The notes under the pieces were generated by a model. That model was not told the DNA's origin. It did not search any database and worked only from the letters and a program-made list of their open reading frames with translations. Both the position numbers and the translations under genes were made by a program. 64,000 nucleotides of DNA, from assembly GCF_003031675.1 (NCBI RefSeq), contig NZ_PYWX01000006.1:62001-126000 (forward strand). The letters run 5' to 3'. Shown here in pieces: positions 39,768 through 48,416 of this stretch (the stretch's first letter is position 1; each line of letters starts with the position of its first letter). The stretch comes from Pseudomonas palleroniana (lineage in GTDB: Bacteria > Pseudomonadota > Gammaproteobacteria > Pseudomonadales > Pseudomonadaceae).

Positions 39768-39784
39768 GCAGGTTGCAGGGAAAG

Positions 39785-39812
39785 AAGCCTCGACACTGTC
39801 GGGGCTTTTTCT
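39785..39812 (+). terminator. intrinsic terminator of apbC
   Basis: AAGCCTCGACA-C-TGTCGGGGCTT followed by TTT, 18 bp after the stop. Confidence 0.8.
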
Positions 39813-39863
39813 TGCCTGCAAGATGGTCAATGAGGCGCGCTCGCGCTTTTACGCAATTGCGGG

Positions 39864-39881
39864 TGTAAGCATTCGCTTACT
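39864..39881. promoter_or_regulatory. GacA box (upstream activating sequence) of rsmZ
   Basis: TGTAAGCATTCGCTTACT matches the GacA consensus TGTAAG-N6-CTTACA with one mismatch, about 173 bp before the RNA start, the usual distance for rsm genes. The A+T-rich stretch between box and promoter is also typical. Confidence 0.85.
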
Positions 39882-40053
39882 TTTTCGTAAGTGTTTGGTT
39901 TTTTTGCCCTGCACGGGCGCCTCGAATCGTCGAGAGATTTTTCTAATTGTTTGAAATATAAGAATTATTTATCGAGTTTTGGCGGTGGTCGTTGGCGCAG
40001 TGGCTGGACGCATCCCGTTGAACTTCCTTTGGAACTCTCTAACATCAGCCCTG

Positions 40054-40187
40054 TGTCCACGGATTGACACGGCCATCAAGGAACGATGGTTTGAAGGAAC
40101 GTCGCAGGATGCGATTCATCAGGATGATGAAAAGGAATACAGGGACTAGGGAAAAAATGTGGGCGGGTCAAACCGCCCCTTTTTTTT
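40054..40187 (+). ncRNA. rsmZ: RsmZ regulatory small RNA
   Basis: About 134 nt. Successive hairpins expose GGA in their loops: TGTC-CACGGATT-GACA, CCATC-AAGGAAC-GATGG, CGC-AGGAT-GCG, TCATC-AGGAT-GATGA, with more AGGA and GGGA motifs before the terminator. It ends in GGGCGGG-TCAAA-CCGCCC and a run of T's. RsmZ titrates the translational repressors RsmA/RsmE and is switched on by GacS/GacA. The start resembles known RsmZ and the gene lies next to fdxA as in other pseudomonads. The 5' end is estimated. Confidence 0.9.
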
Positions 40188-40221
40188 GCCTGTAGAAAAG
40201 CAACGGCTCACCCAGAAACGC

Positions 40222-40246
40222 AAAAAGACCCGCAAGGGGCCTTTTT
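40222..40246 (-). terminator. intrinsic terminator of fdxA
   Basis: On the minus strand AAAAAGGCCC-CTTGC-GGGTCTTTTT, about 18 bp after the fdxA stop. Confidence 0.75.
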
Positions 40247-40263
40247 GGGGGGCGACGACGCTA

Positions 40264-40587
40264 TCAGCGTTCGAGGTCTGCAATCTTGCCTTTTTTACCA
40301 TCCCACTCCGCTGCATCCGGCAACGGGTCTTTGCGTTCGGTGATGTTTGGCCAGATTTCCGCCAGCTCGACGTTCAGCTGAATGAATTCCTGCATCTCTG
40401 CCGGGACTTCATCCTCGGAGAAAATCGCGACGGCCGGGCATTCCGGTTCACACAGGGCGCAGTCGATGCACTCATCCGGGTGGATGACCAGGAAATTCGG
40501 GCCTTCGTAAAAGCAGTCCACCGGACACACTTCTACGCAGTCGGTGTACTTGCACTTGATGCAGTTGTCGGTGACGACGAAGGTCAT
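40264..40587 (-). CDS. fdxA: 7Fe ferredoxin FdxA
   Basis: 107 residues. Two cluster motifs in the N-terminal half: [17 protein letters not shown] and [12 protein letters not shown], typical of [3Fe-4S][4Fe-4S] ferredoxins of the Azotobacter FdI type, with a charged C-terminal tail. Electron carrier in the cytoplasm. Downstream of mutS on the same strand. Confidence 0.95.
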   Translation of the reverse strand: MTFVVTDNCIKCKYTDCVEVCPVDCFYEGPNFLVIHPDECIDCALCEPECPAVAIFSEDEVPAEMQEFIQLNVELAEIWPNITERKDPLPDAAEWDGKKGKIADLER

Positions 40588-40729
40588 TTCTAATTTTCTC
40601 CTCAGGCGGCGGCAGCGAAACCCTTTGTGGCAGGGCTCGCGAGGTTCGGGAGCGATAGTCTGCAGGCCAGGCTAAGAGCCTGCAGCATCCCAAACCGCGC
40701 GAGAGTCTACCAGCTTGCAAGCGTCTGCG

Positions 40730-43321
40730 TTATATCCGAGTCTTAAGTGCATATAACATTTCGAGCGCTTTTCGCGGCGTCAAGTCGTCCACATCAAGTT
40801 TAGCCAACTCATCCAGCACGGGATGAGGCAGGCTGGCGAACATATCGCTCTGATGCGGTGCACTAGGCTTGCGGGGCGCCTTGGCCGGGTTTGCGACCAC
40901 GGTTTCGTGGGGCAGGGCCGTGGTTTCAAGGCGGCTGAGGTGTTCACGGGCGCGGGTGATCACATCGTTGGGCACGCCAGCCAACTGGGCCACAGCCAGG
41001 CCGTAACTCTGGCTGGCCGGGCCTGGCAGCACGTGGTGCAGGAACACGATGCGCTCGTTGTGCTCAGTGGCGTTGAGGTGCACGTTGGCGACCAGCGGCT
41101 CGCTTTCCGGCAATACGGTCAGTTCGAAGTAGTGGGTGGCGAACAGCGTATAGGCACGCAGGTGCGCCAGGCGTTCAGCCGCCGCCCACGCCAGGGACAG
41201 GCCGTCGAAAGTGCTGGTGCCGCGACCGACTTCGTCCATCAGCACCAGGCTGCGCTCGGTGGCGTTGTGCAGAATATTGGCGGTTTCGCTCATTTCCACC
41301 ATAAAGGTCGAGCGGCCACCGGCCAGGTCGTCGCTGGAACCGATCCGCGTGAAAATGCGGTCCACCAGCGACAGCTCGCAACTGGCGGCCGGTACAAAAC
41401 TGCCGATGTGCGCCAGCAACACAATCAATGCGGTCTGGCGCATGTAGGTGGATTTACCGCCCATGTTCGGACCGGTGATCACCAGCATGCGGGTATCGTC
41501 GTCCAGCGACAGGTCATTGGCCACGAACGGGGTGGTCAACACTTGTTCGACCACCGGGTGACGTCCCTGGACGATCCGCATGCACGGCTCGCTGACGAAG
41601 CGCGGGCAATTCAGGTCAAGGTTCAGTGCGCGTTCGGCCAGGTTGCTCAACACATCCAGCTCGGCCAGGGCGGCGGCGGTGTCTTGCAGCGGTGCCAGAC
41701 GGCTGATCAGGTCTTCGAGCAAGGCTTCATAGAGCATCTTTTCCCGAGCCAGGGCACGGCTTTTGGCCGACAGTGCCTTGTCTTCGAACGCTTTGAGCTC
41801 CGGCGTGATAAAGCGCTCGGCACCCTTGAGGGTCTGGCGCCGCTGATAGTCGATCGGGGCCGACTCGGCCTGCTTGCTCGGCAGCTCGATAAAGTAGCCG
41901 TGCACGCGGTTGTAGCCGACCTTCAGGTTGGCCAGGCCCGTACGGGCTTTTTCACGGGCTTCCAGATCAATCAGGAACTGCCCGGCGTTCTCGCTCAGCG
42001 ACTGCAGCTCGTCCAGCTCGGTGTCGTAACCGGTTTTGAGCACGCCGCCGTCACGGATGATCGCCGGCGGATTGTCGATAATGGCTTTTTCCAGCAGGGC
42101 CGCGAGGTCCGGATAAGTGCCTGCGGTGACAGCAAGTTGTTGCAGGTGCGGCGTGTCCAGTTCGGTCATCGCCACTTGCAGTTGCGGCAACGCGCCGAGG
42201 GCATCGCGCAGGCGCGCGAGGTCACGGGGCCGCGCATTGCGCAGGCCGATCCGCGCCAGGATGCGCTCGATATCGCCGATTTCCTTCAGTTGCGGCTGCA
42301 GCTTTTCAAAGCGATAGCCATCCAGCAGGCAAGTAATGGAGGATTGACGGGCTTGCAGCACGCCGAGGTCGCGCAGCGGACGGTTCAACCAGCGCGTCAG
42401 CAAACGGCTGCCCATCGCGGTCTGGCAACGGTCTACGACCGATTGCAACGTGTTGTCGCGCCCACCGGCCAGGTTGGTATCCAGCTCCAGGTTTCGACGG
42501 CTTGCGCCATCCAGCACCACGGTGTCGTCCAGGCGCTCATGACGCAGGCTGCGCAAATGGGGCAGGGCGGTGCGCTGGGTTTCCTTGGCATAGCTGAGCA
42601 AGCAACCGGCGGCGCCGATCGCCAGGGTCAGGGTCTCGCAGCCGAAGCCTTTGAGGTCTTGCACCGAGAACTGCTGGCACAGACTTTTCAGCGCCGAATC
42701 GCGTTCGAAATCCCACGGCGCACGACGTTTGGTCCCACGGCGTTTTTCTGCGGGCAAGTCCTTCGGCCAATCATCCGGGATCAACAGCTCCACCGGATTG
42801 ATGCGCTCCAACTCCGCCAGCAGGTTTTCCCAACCCTTGATCTCCTGCACGCTGAAGTTGCCGCTGGTGATATCCAGTACGGAAAGCCCAAATAGGCGCT
42901 CATCGCCCAGCACCGCCGCGATCAGGTTGTCGCGCCGTTCATCCAGCAACGCCTCGTCACTCACCGTTCCCGGCGTGATGATCCGCACCACTTGGCGCTC
43001 GACTGGGCCTTTGCTGGTCGCCGGATCGCCGATCTGTTCACAGATCACCACCGATTCGCCCAGCTTCACCAATTTGACCAGGTAACCTTCCAACGAATGG
43101 TAAGGAATCCCACACATCGGAATCGACTGCCCCGCCGACTGCCCGCGTGCGGTCAGGGTGATGTCCAGCAGCTTGGCGGCCTTCTTTGCGTCTTCATAGA
43201 AGATCTCGTAGAAGTCGCCCATGCGATAGAACATCAACTGATCAGGGTGCTGGTTCTTCAGGCGCCAGTACTGCTGCATCATCGGGGTGTGGGAGGACAG
43301 ATCGGAAGTGTTTTTACTCAT
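40730..43321 (-). CDS. mutS: DNA mismatch-repair protein MutS
   Basis: 863 residues. Mismatch-binding Phe-X-Glu in FYEIFYED near residue 38, Walker [10 protein letters not shown] (about 620), [11 protein letters not shown] (Walker B) and the C-terminal helix-turn-helix. Recognises mismatches and small loops. I chose the ATG at 43321: the family starts there and the upstream extension is not conserved. It forms the left flank of the tailocin. Confidence 0.97.
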   Translation of the reverse strand: MSKNTSDLSSHTPMMQQYWRLKNQHPDQLMFYRMGDFYEIFYEDAKKAAKLLDITLTARGQSAGQSIPMCGIPYHSLEGYLVKLVKLGESVVICEQIGDPATSKGPVERQVVRIITPGTVSDEALLDERRDNLIAAVLGDERLFGLSVLDITSGNFSVQEIKGWENLLAELERINPVELLIPDDWPKDLPAEKRRGTKRRAPWDFERDSALKSLCQQFSVQDLKGFGCETLTLAIGAAGCLLSYAKETQRTALPHLRSLRHERLDDTVVLDGASRRNLELDTNLAGGRDNTLQSVVDRCQTAMGSRLLTRWLNRPLRDLGVLQARQSSITCLLDGYRFEKLQPQLKEIGDIERILARIGLRNARPRDLARLRDALGALPQLQVAMTELDTPHLQQLAVTAGTYPDLAALLEKAIIDNPPAIIRDGGVLKTGYDTELDELQSLSENAGQFLIDLEAREKARTGLANLKVGYNRVHGYFIELPSKQAESAPIDYQRRQTLKGAERFITPELKAFEDKALSAKSRALAREKMLYEALLEDLISRLAPLQDTAAALAELDVLSNLAERALNLDLNCPRFVSEPCMRIVQGRHPVVEQVLTTPFVANDLSLDDDTRMLVITGPNMGGKSTYMRQTALIVLLAHIGSFVPAASCELSLVDRIFTRIGSSDDLAGGRSTFMVEMSETANILHNATERSLVLMDEVGRGTSTFDGLSLAWAAAERLAHLRAYTLFATHYFELTVLPESEPLVANVHLNATEHNERIVFLHHVLPGPASQSYGLAVAQLAGVPNDVITRAREHLSRLETTALPHETVVANPAKAPRKPSAPHQSDMFASLPHPVLDELAKLDVDDLTPRKALEMLYALKTRI

Positions 43322-43468
43322 CAGATAGTTGGCAAGTTCGTTGAAAGTGGTGGGGCAAAGATGGGTCACTGGCCCGGCTGATTTTGCAATGGCCGCAAGG
43401 TTAACACGCGAGGTTGGCGCTTCGCAGGTCATAAGTGGGCAGGGAGAAGGCAGGGAAAATGCATAAAA

Positions 43469-43484
43469 TATGCAAATTAGCATT
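43469..43484. promoter_or_regulatory. repressor operator copy upstream of the tailocin repressor gene
   Basis: TATGCAAATTAGCATT fits WATGC-N6-GCATW, the same pattern found three times at 44341-44410. It lies 35 bp before the repressor start, which suggests autoregulation. Confidence 0.6.
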
Positions 43485-43519
43485 TGCCAACCCTCAAAAC
43501 TCCCGTCAATATCCGCGCT

Positions 43520-44254
43520 ATGCAAAAACGCAACGTTTCTATCGTCTTAAGAGAGCTGCTGGACCGTGACCGGATCTCCCCTACGGAGCTTCACCGGCGT
43601 ACCGGCGTGCCTCAATCCACGTTGTCCCGGATCCTCAGCGGCAAGATCGTTGACCCGTCGGACAAGCACATTTCCCGCATCGCCGAGTACTTTCGCGTGG
43701 GCACCGATTACCTGCGCGGGCGCGCGGCAGTGGGTGCGCAGCGGGATGAAGGGCGCGACCCGATGCATTCGGAACTCAAGGACATAAGCCTGTGGGATGA
43801 CGACACGCCCGTTAATGATGACGAGGTGTCGATCCCCTTTCTGCGCGAGGTTGAATTGGCTGCTGGATCAGGAAGATTCGTCATCGAGGAAAGCGAGAAG
43901 GCCAGCCTGCGTTTCGGCAAGCGCAGCCTGCGACATAACGGTGTGCAGTTCGACCAGGCCAAGTGTGTGACGGTACGTGGCAACAGCATGTTGCCGGTGC
44001 TGCGCGACGGCGCCACGGTGGGGGTGAATGCGGGCAAGAGTGGCATTGGCGATATCGTCGATGGCGACCTGTATGCCATCAATCACAATGGCCAGTTGCG
44101 TGTGAAGCAGCTCTACCGCCTGCCTTCCGGGATTCGCCTGCGCAGTTTCAACCGTGATGAGCACCCGGACGAGGACTACAGCTTCCAGGATATCCAGGAT
44201 GAGCAGATCAGCATCCTCGGCCATGTGTTCTGGTGGGGCATGTACGCCCGTTAA
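43520..44254 (+). CDS. PrtR-like S24 (LexA/CI-type) self-cleaving repressor
   Basis: 244 residues. Helix-turn-helix at about 17-40 ([20 protein letters not shown]), linker, then a S24 peptidase domain with cleavage-type Ala-Gly near residues 114-115 (ELAAGSG), catalytic Ser156 (GNSMLPV) and Lys196 (RVKQLY). It should repress the tailocin until RecA-stimulated self-cleavage after DNA damage. I chose the ATG at 43520 because the helix-turn-helix follows closely. No prtN activator gene is present. Candidate operators lie on both sides of the gene. Confidence 0.9.
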   Translation: MQKRNVSIVLRELLDRDRISPTELHRRTGVPQSTLSRILSGKIVDPSDKHISRIAEYFRVGTDYLRGRAAVGAQRDEGRDPMHSELKDISLWDDDTPVNDDEVSIPFLREVELAAGSGRFVIEESEKASLRFGKRSLRHNGVQFDQAKCVTVRGNSMLPVLRDGATVGVNAGKSGIGDIVDGDLYAINHNGQLRVKQLYRLPSGIRLRSFNRDEHPDEDYSFQDIQDEQISILGHVFWWGMYAR

Positions 44255-44272
44255 CCCCCATGCGTAAGACAC

Positions 44273-44292
44273 AGCCCGCCATTGTGCGGGCT
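44273..44292 (+). terminator. intrinsic terminator of the repressor gene
   Basis: AGCCCGC-CATTGT-GCGGGCT followed by TTTTTT. Confidence 0.85.
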
Positions 44293-44340
44293 TTTTTTCG
44301 CCCGTAGAAAATCGCCAAACCCTTTGTCCACAAGGTCGAA

Positions 44341-44410
44341 AATGCACATGCGCATTTTTAGTGCAAAAATAAATGCATTTACGCATTGACTGTATATGCA
44401 TACATGCATA
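44341..44410. promoter_or_regulatory. three copies of the tailocin repressor operator
   Basis: WATGC-N6-GCATW occurs at 44341-44356 (AATGCACATGCGCATT), 44372-44387 (AATGCATTTACGCATT) and 44395-44410 (TATGCATACATGCATA). The centres are 31 and 23 bp apart. The second overlaps the -35 and the third lies over the spacer and -10 of the promoter, so binding would block RNA polymerase. The link to the S24 repressor is inferred. Confidence 0.75.
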
Positions 44411-44414
44411 TTCT
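44386..44414 (+). promoter_or_regulatory. strong sigma-70-type promoter of the tailocin operon
   Basis: TTGACT at 44386-44391, 17-bp spacer, TATTCT at 44409-44414. The predicted start of transcription is near 44421. It overlaps two operator copies. Confidence 0.75.
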
Positions 44415-44449
44415 TTGTCTCAAGCCAGCCAACAAGGCTTGGTGGAGGC

Positions 44450-44559
44450 GGCACGGATGCTGCCAGGGAAGACAAGGAAGGCACGCAACATCGGCAAGGA
44501 CGCCATCGAAGCGATGGCAGGGATGCCAGGCAACACCGGCAAGGATGCCGACGCTCTTT
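44450..44559 (+). repeat. five degenerate 21-23-bp tandem repeats with core GGCANGGAYGCC
   Basis: Units begin at 44450, 44471, 44493, 44516 and 44538. Cores are GGCACGGATG, GACAAGGAAG, GGCAAGGACG, GGCAGGGATG and GGCAAGGATG. Unit lengths of 21, 22, 23 and 22 bp keep about two helical turns but not a reading frame, which argues against a coding repeat. Confidence 0.7.
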
Positions 44560-44767
44560 AGTCTCAACCGGCTTTCTTGACAGGAAGCACAAAACAGGCA
44601 GCGATGAACCGGCCTAATAACGGTTCAGAGGGTTGGCAACTGACCCGGGTGTGCAGCGTAAAGCACCAGAAGCAGTTATCCGGCAGACAGGGATCGTGGT
44701 CGGAAAAACATTGAGGAAAGAACCGTACCGCGCCAGTAGCGCCGAAAGTTCGAGGACATCATTACTG

Positions 44768-44792
44768 AAAAGCCCGGGCGACCGGGCTTTTT
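44768..44792 (+). terminator. intrinsic terminator between tailocin promoter and holin
   Basis: AAAAGCCCGG-GCGA-CCGGGCTTTT plus a T. It lies inside the expected tailocin transcript, before its first structural gene, so it may act as an attenuator. Confidence 0.8.
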
Positions 44793-44862
44793 GGAATGCC
44801 TACCTATCGAAGCATGTGTAAATGAAAAACGGACTATCTAGTGCTCAGCCAGGAGGCGTGAC

Positions 44863-45201
44863 ATGACAAATGAACAGCAAGCGTTAGCGGAAATGCCTAT
44901 CTGGCTGGTCATCGTATTGGCAGTGATCGGCGGGGTATCCGGCGAAATGTGGCGGGCAGACAAGGAGGGCGCCCGTGGTTGGTCGCTGATCCGCCGACTC
45001 GCCCTGCGCTCTGGAGCCTGCATGGTGTGCGGGGTTTCGGCGCTGATGCTGTGCTACGCCGCCGGCATGTCGATCTGGACCGCCGGCGCCATTGGGTGCT
45101 TGACCGCCATGGCCGGTGCCGATGTTGCCATCGGCCTTTATGAACGGTGGGCAGCCAAGCGCATCGGGGTCAATGAAAGTTCCCGCCAGGACCCGCAGTA
45201 A
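44863..45201 (+). CDS. phage-type holin of the tailocin
   Basis: 112 residues with three hydrophobic segments (about 12-27, 48-68 and 70-88), polar ends, and a position first in the cluster as in R-pyocins. Forms holes in the inner membrane that let the endolysin (57201) reach peptidoglycan. Strong AGGAGG ribosome-binding site at 44851. Confidence 0.85.
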   Translation: MTNEQQALAEMPIWLVIVLAVIGGVSGEMWRADKEGARGWSLIRRLALRSGACMVCGVSALMLCYAAGMSIWTAGAIGCLTAMAGADVAIGLYERWAAKRIGVNESSRQDPQ

Positions 45202-45223
45202 CCGCTGCAAGGACGCTACTTAA

Positions 45224-45739
45224 ATGACGCTTATTGAAAAGCCATCTCAACTGCCCCAGGCCATCGGCGAGGCGCTGCACGCTGCGTTCCCGAATTTGAA
45301 GGTCGGCAGTCATCAGGACTTCCGGGGCACAGGGGGCGAAACCGGCGTGATGATCACGGTCGAGGGCAACGGCCCGGGCATCCGCTCCCGCGAAGGGCGC
45401 AAGGCGCACGCCTTGGCGATTTCGCTCAAGGCCATGGTCGCGCCAGGCGCCTTGCCGTTTGACGCCTGCGACCTGGCCAGCCAGCTCATGGATTTGGTGC
45501 TGGATAACCGCTGGAACCTGCCCCAACCACAGTGTGATCTGCCGACGAATATCGTCGCTGCTCCCACGCTGCGGGCTGGCGCAGGGATGGACTATGACAC
45601 CTGGACGGTTTCTTTCACCCAAACCCTCTATATCGGGCCTGTGTTGCTCAACGATCCCACAGGCCAGCCGCTGTTTGCCTGCACCTGGGACGTCACGAAC
45701 ATCGACGACCCCGCTCAATACAAACCCCTGTCGGAGTAG
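45224..45739 (+). CDS. conserved tailocin protein, possible tail-terminator (PA0615-like position)
   Basis: 171 residues, no membrane segment. Occupies the place between holin and baseplate V held by a hypothetical protein in R-pyocin clusters. Content (minor groups LPQAIGEALHAAFP, MVAPGALPFDACDLASQLMDLV) suggests a tail-completion fold, but I cannot assign a function with confidence. Confidence 0.65.
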   Translation: MTLIEKPSQLPQAIGEALHAAFPNLKVGSHQDFRGTGGETGVMITVEGNGPGIRSREGRKAHALAISLKAMVAPGALPFDACDLASQLMDLVLDNRWNLPQPQCDLPTNIVAAPTLRAGAGMDYDTWTVSFTQTLYIGPVLLNDPTGQPLFACTWDVTNIDDPAQYKPLSE

Positions 45740-45742
45740 CCC

Positions 45743-46351
45743 ATGTTCGACGCACTGTTACGCATGCAACTGGGGCCGATTGTCGAGCGCCTGGCGGAAA
45801 TGGAAGCCCAGCTCGAAGACCTTTATCGTCGCGCCGAAAGCTTCTGTCGCATCGGCGTGTGCCAGGAGGTCGACGCTGCCAGTCATACCTGCAAGGTCAG
45901 CCACGGTGAATTGCTCACCCCGGCCATCCGCTTTTTCAACCCCAGCGCCGGTACGCAGACCGAGACCCGTATCCCGTCCGTGGGCGAACAATGCCTGTTG
46001 TTCAACTATGGCGGCGGTGAAGGTGGCGGGCAGTCCGTGGCCTTGTTCGGTTTGAACAGTGATCGCTTCCCGCCGGTTTCGAGCCTGGCGACATTGACCC
46101 GGCGGCGCCATCAAGACGGCACCCAAAGCGATTACGACGACGCCAGCCACACCTTCAACTGGGTCAACGGCCCCACCACGTTCAGCGGTTCGCGCGAGCA
46201 AGTCGACGTCAAGGTCGGCGCTGCCGGCCTGACCCTCAACGCCCAAGGCATCATCCTGCAAATCGGTGGTACCCGCCTGGTGCTGGATGCCGGCGGCGCG
46301 CACTTCAGCGGTCCGTTGGTGGACCACCAAGGTCGGGTCATCAGCCCGTGA
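45743..46351 (+). CDS. baseplate spike protein V (gpV-like)
   Basis: 202 residues. Coiled N-terminus, OB-like domain (IGVCQEVDAASHTCKVSHGE; SVGEQCLLFNYGG), and a repetitive C-terminal beta-helical stretch (ASHTFNWVNGPTTFSG...VKVGAAGLTLNAQG) that forms the membrane-piercing spike tip. First of the baseplate genes. Confidence 0.9.
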   Translation: MFDALLRMQLGPIVERLAEMEAQLEDLYRRAESFCRIGVCQEVDAASHTCKVSHGELLTPAIRFFNPSAGTQTETRIPSVGEQCLLFNYGGGEGGGQSVALFGLNSDRFPPVSSLATLTRRRHQDGTQSDYDDASHTFNWVNGPTTFSGSREQVDVKVGAAGLTLNAQGIILQIGGTRLVLDAGGAHFSGPLVDHQGRVISP

Positions 46352-46363
46352 TAAGGACATCCC

Positions 46364-46696
46364 ATGATCGGCATCGATCGCAACACCGGGGCAGCCGTCG
46401 ATGACTGGCTGCAATTCGTGCAGCGCGCCACCCGAGCGCTGACTACCCCCCTGGGCACTCGTCAGAAGCGCCCGCTGTACGGCTCGATGATCCCGCAACT
46501 GCTGGGCCAGAACCTCGGCGATGACTTGCTGATCCTCGCCCAAAGCCATGCTGCCCAGGCGTTCTACAACACCCAGAACGGCATTGGCGACTTTCAACCC
46601 CAGGTCATCGTCGCCACCCGCCAGGGCGCCGGCCTGCTGCTGCGGTTCGCCGGCACCTGGAAAAACCGCCAACAAACCTTCGAGGTCGTGACATGA
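46364..46696 (+). CDS. baseplate wedge protein W (GPW/gp25 family)
   Basis: 110 residues. MIGID start, TPLGTRQKRPLYGS segment and FNP-like IGDFQPQ region are typical of gpW/gp25, the lysozyme-like baseplate wedge that nucleates the sheath. Its stop overlaps the J start (ATGA). Confidence 0.92.
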   Translation: MIGIDRNTGAAVDDWLQFVQRATRALTTPLGTRQKRPLYGSMIPQLLGQNLGDDLLILAQSHAAQAFYNTQNGIGDFQPQVIVATRQGAGLLLRFAGTWKNRQQTFEVVT

Positions 46697-47688
46697 GCAT
46701 GCTGATCCCAGGCCAGAACCAACTGGCGGAGCCGGCCATCATTGCGGTGGATGAGTTCGAACCGCTGCTGGCCGAATTCAAGGCGTTTGTCGTCGACTAT
46801 GTCGCCACCCGAGCGCCGCAAAGCGCGGCCAAACTCAAGGTCAGCCTCGACAACGAAAGCGAGCTGCTGACCCTGGCCCTGGAAGCGTTTTGCGTGCGCC
46901 TGCAGACTCACGAACGCAAATACAACGCCCGCATCAAACAGATGCTGGCATGGTGGGCTACCGGCAGTAACCTGGATGCCCGCCTGGCCGACATGGGCCT
47001 GGAACGCCAAGTGCTCGACCCGGGCGACCCCGCGGCTTTCCCGCCGGTGCCGCCGACCCTGGAAAGGGACGACGACGCTCGACTGCGCTACTACCTGGCA
47101 CCCCACGCTCCTGCGGCGGGCTCGCGGATGCAGTATCGGCGCGAGGTCTTCACCCTGGGTGAACGCCCTGCGGTGAAGGTGCAAAGTGCAACGCCGGGCG
47201 TGGTGACCGTCAGCTACACCTTCGACCCGGACGGCTATGCCGCCCAGGTCAAGGACGGCAACGCCCGCCGCACCGCGCCGGGTGAAGTGATGGTCACGGT
47301 GCTTTCGCGGGAAGGTGACGGCACGCCATCCGCCGATCTGCTTGACGGTGTGCGACGCCATTTCGCACGGCCCGATGTACGACCGGAGACAGACCTGGTC
47401 AGCGTGCAGGGGGCACAGATTCAACCCTACAAAATTCGTGTGGTGGCCAAGATCAATGCCGGCCCTGACTCCGGGCTCACTCAAGTTGCCGCTCAGAAGC
47501 TGCTGCAAACCTATGCCGACTCCTGCCATCGCCTGGAAGGGCGAGTGGACCCGAGCTGGATCGACTACGCCATCCACAGTGCGGGCGCGGCGCAACTGCA
47601 AATCCTCGAACCCTTGCAGCCGATTATCAGCACCGCGTTCCAGGCCCCGTATTGCACGGGGGTTGAGGTGGAGGTGCGCACGCTATGA
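46693..47688 (+). CDS. baseplate protein J
   Basis: 331 residues, gpJ/gp47 family, with conserved N-terminal helices, SGGRMQYRREVFTLG-like region near residue 140 (AAGSRMQYRREVFTLG) and the C-terminal gpJ domain. Forms the wedge with W and I. Coupled on both sides by 4-bp overlaps. Confidence 0.92.
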   Translation: MSMLIPGQNQLAEPAIIAVDEFEPLLAEFKAFVVDYVATRAPQSAAKLKVSLDNESELLTLALEAFCVRLQTHERKYNARIKQMLAWWATGSNLDARLADMGLERQVLDPGDPAAFPPVPPTLERDDDARLRYYLAPHAPAAGSRMQYRREVFTLGERPAVKVQSATPGVVTVSYTFDPDGYAAQVKDGNARRTAPGEVMVTVLSREGDGTPSADLLDGVRRHFARPDVRPETDLVSVQGAQIQPYKIRVVAKINAGPDSGLTQVAAQKLLQTYADSCHRLEGRVDPSWIDYAIHSAGAAQLQILEPLQPIISTAFQAPYCTGVEVEVRTL

Positions 47689-48416
47689 GTGAGGAACCCA
47701 AAGCAAGCCTGCTGCCGGCCAACAGTTCGCCGTTGGAAAAAGCCTTGGACCTGGGGTTCGGGCAGTTGCTCGACCGGGTCATGCCGCCGTTTCCGGCGTT
47801 GATGAACCCGCTGCAAACCCCCACCCAATTCCTGCCCTACCTGGCGGCCGACCGTGGCGTCAGTGAGTGGGATGCCGACGCCAGCGAAACCGAAAAACGC
47901 CTCACCGTGGCCCTGTCCTGGCAGATCCAACGCCAGGCAGGCACGCCCAAGGCCTTGAGCTACGCGGTGGAGTCGCTGGGTTTCACCCCCAACATCAGCG
48001 CCTGGTATCAACAGCGCCCGCTGGGTGTGCCTTACACCTTCGACGTCCAGGCGATCATCGGGCGCAGTTGGTCCAGCGGTGACCATAACCGGCTGATCCG
48101 CCGCATCAATGCGGCGCAGAGTGAGCGGGATCGGGCGACGATCACCATCGTGCATGAAACCGCAGCAGGTTTGCGCCTCGCCGCTGCCGCAGATCCTGGC
48201 TTGAGTATCGGCGAGGACAGCCAGCCCGGTGCGCTGCCCGAAGTGAAGCTACACGGTGCCGTCTCCTTCAACAGCGCAGCCCACATACCCTTGAGTGATG
48301 GTGAGTTGCAGCTTGAAGGCGTACTACCGGAACTCGGGCTAGCCGCCCGGCTTAACAGTACTGGGATTGCCCAGCACTACACCATTAACGACTACGACCT
48401 CAGGGCGCAGCCATGA
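47685..48416 (+). CDS. tail protein I (baseplate wedge)
   Basis: 243 residues. The N-terminal SLLPANSSPLEKALD and the LPYLAADRGVSEWDAD segment are hallmarks of phage tail protein I. It attaches the fibre to the baseplate. ATGA overlap with the fibre gene. Confidence 0.92.
   Translation: MSEEPKASLLPANSSPLEKALDLGFGQLLDRVMPPFPALMNPLQTPTQFLPYLAADRGVSEWDADASETEKRLTVALSWQIQRQAGTPKALSYAVESLGFTPNISAWYQQRPLGVPYTFDVQAIIGRSWSSGDHNRLIRRINAAQSERDRATITIVHETAAGLRLAAAADPGLSIGEDSQPGALPEVKLHGAVSFNSAAHIPLSDGELQLEGVLPELGLAARLNSTGIAQHYTINDYDLRAQP

Larger units (their letters stand above)
44421..44792 (+). ncRNA. long untranslated leader / possible RNA with NGGA-loop hairpins
   Basis: About 370 nt from the predicted start to an intrinsic terminator, 70 bp before the holin. 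It opens with CAAGCC-N9-GGCTTG (44421-44441), then GGCGGCA-CGGA-TGCTGCC (44447-44464), later TGGCA-GGGA-TGCCA (44515-44528) and CGGCA-AGGA-TGCCG (44537-44550). These loops contain CANGGATG, the core recognised by RsmA/RsmE/CsrA, although the outermost bases are G/C rather than A/U. No convincing protein is encoded; a 34-codon frame from 44458 has no strong ribosome-binding site. Whether the RNA is a leader or a separate sRNA cannot be seen. Confidence 0.5.

Noticed and set aside
40823..42895. 690-codon plus-strand frame
   Set aside because: Antisense to mutS, no recognisable domain.
44458..44561. 34-codon frame (and minus-strand frames with Cys/Pro repeats) over the tailocin leader repeats
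   Set aside because: Repeat units are 21-23 bp and do not keep a frame; no good ribosome-binding site.
44604..44714. 36-codon frame in the second half of the tailocin leader
   Set aside because: No similarity that I can recognise and weak start context.
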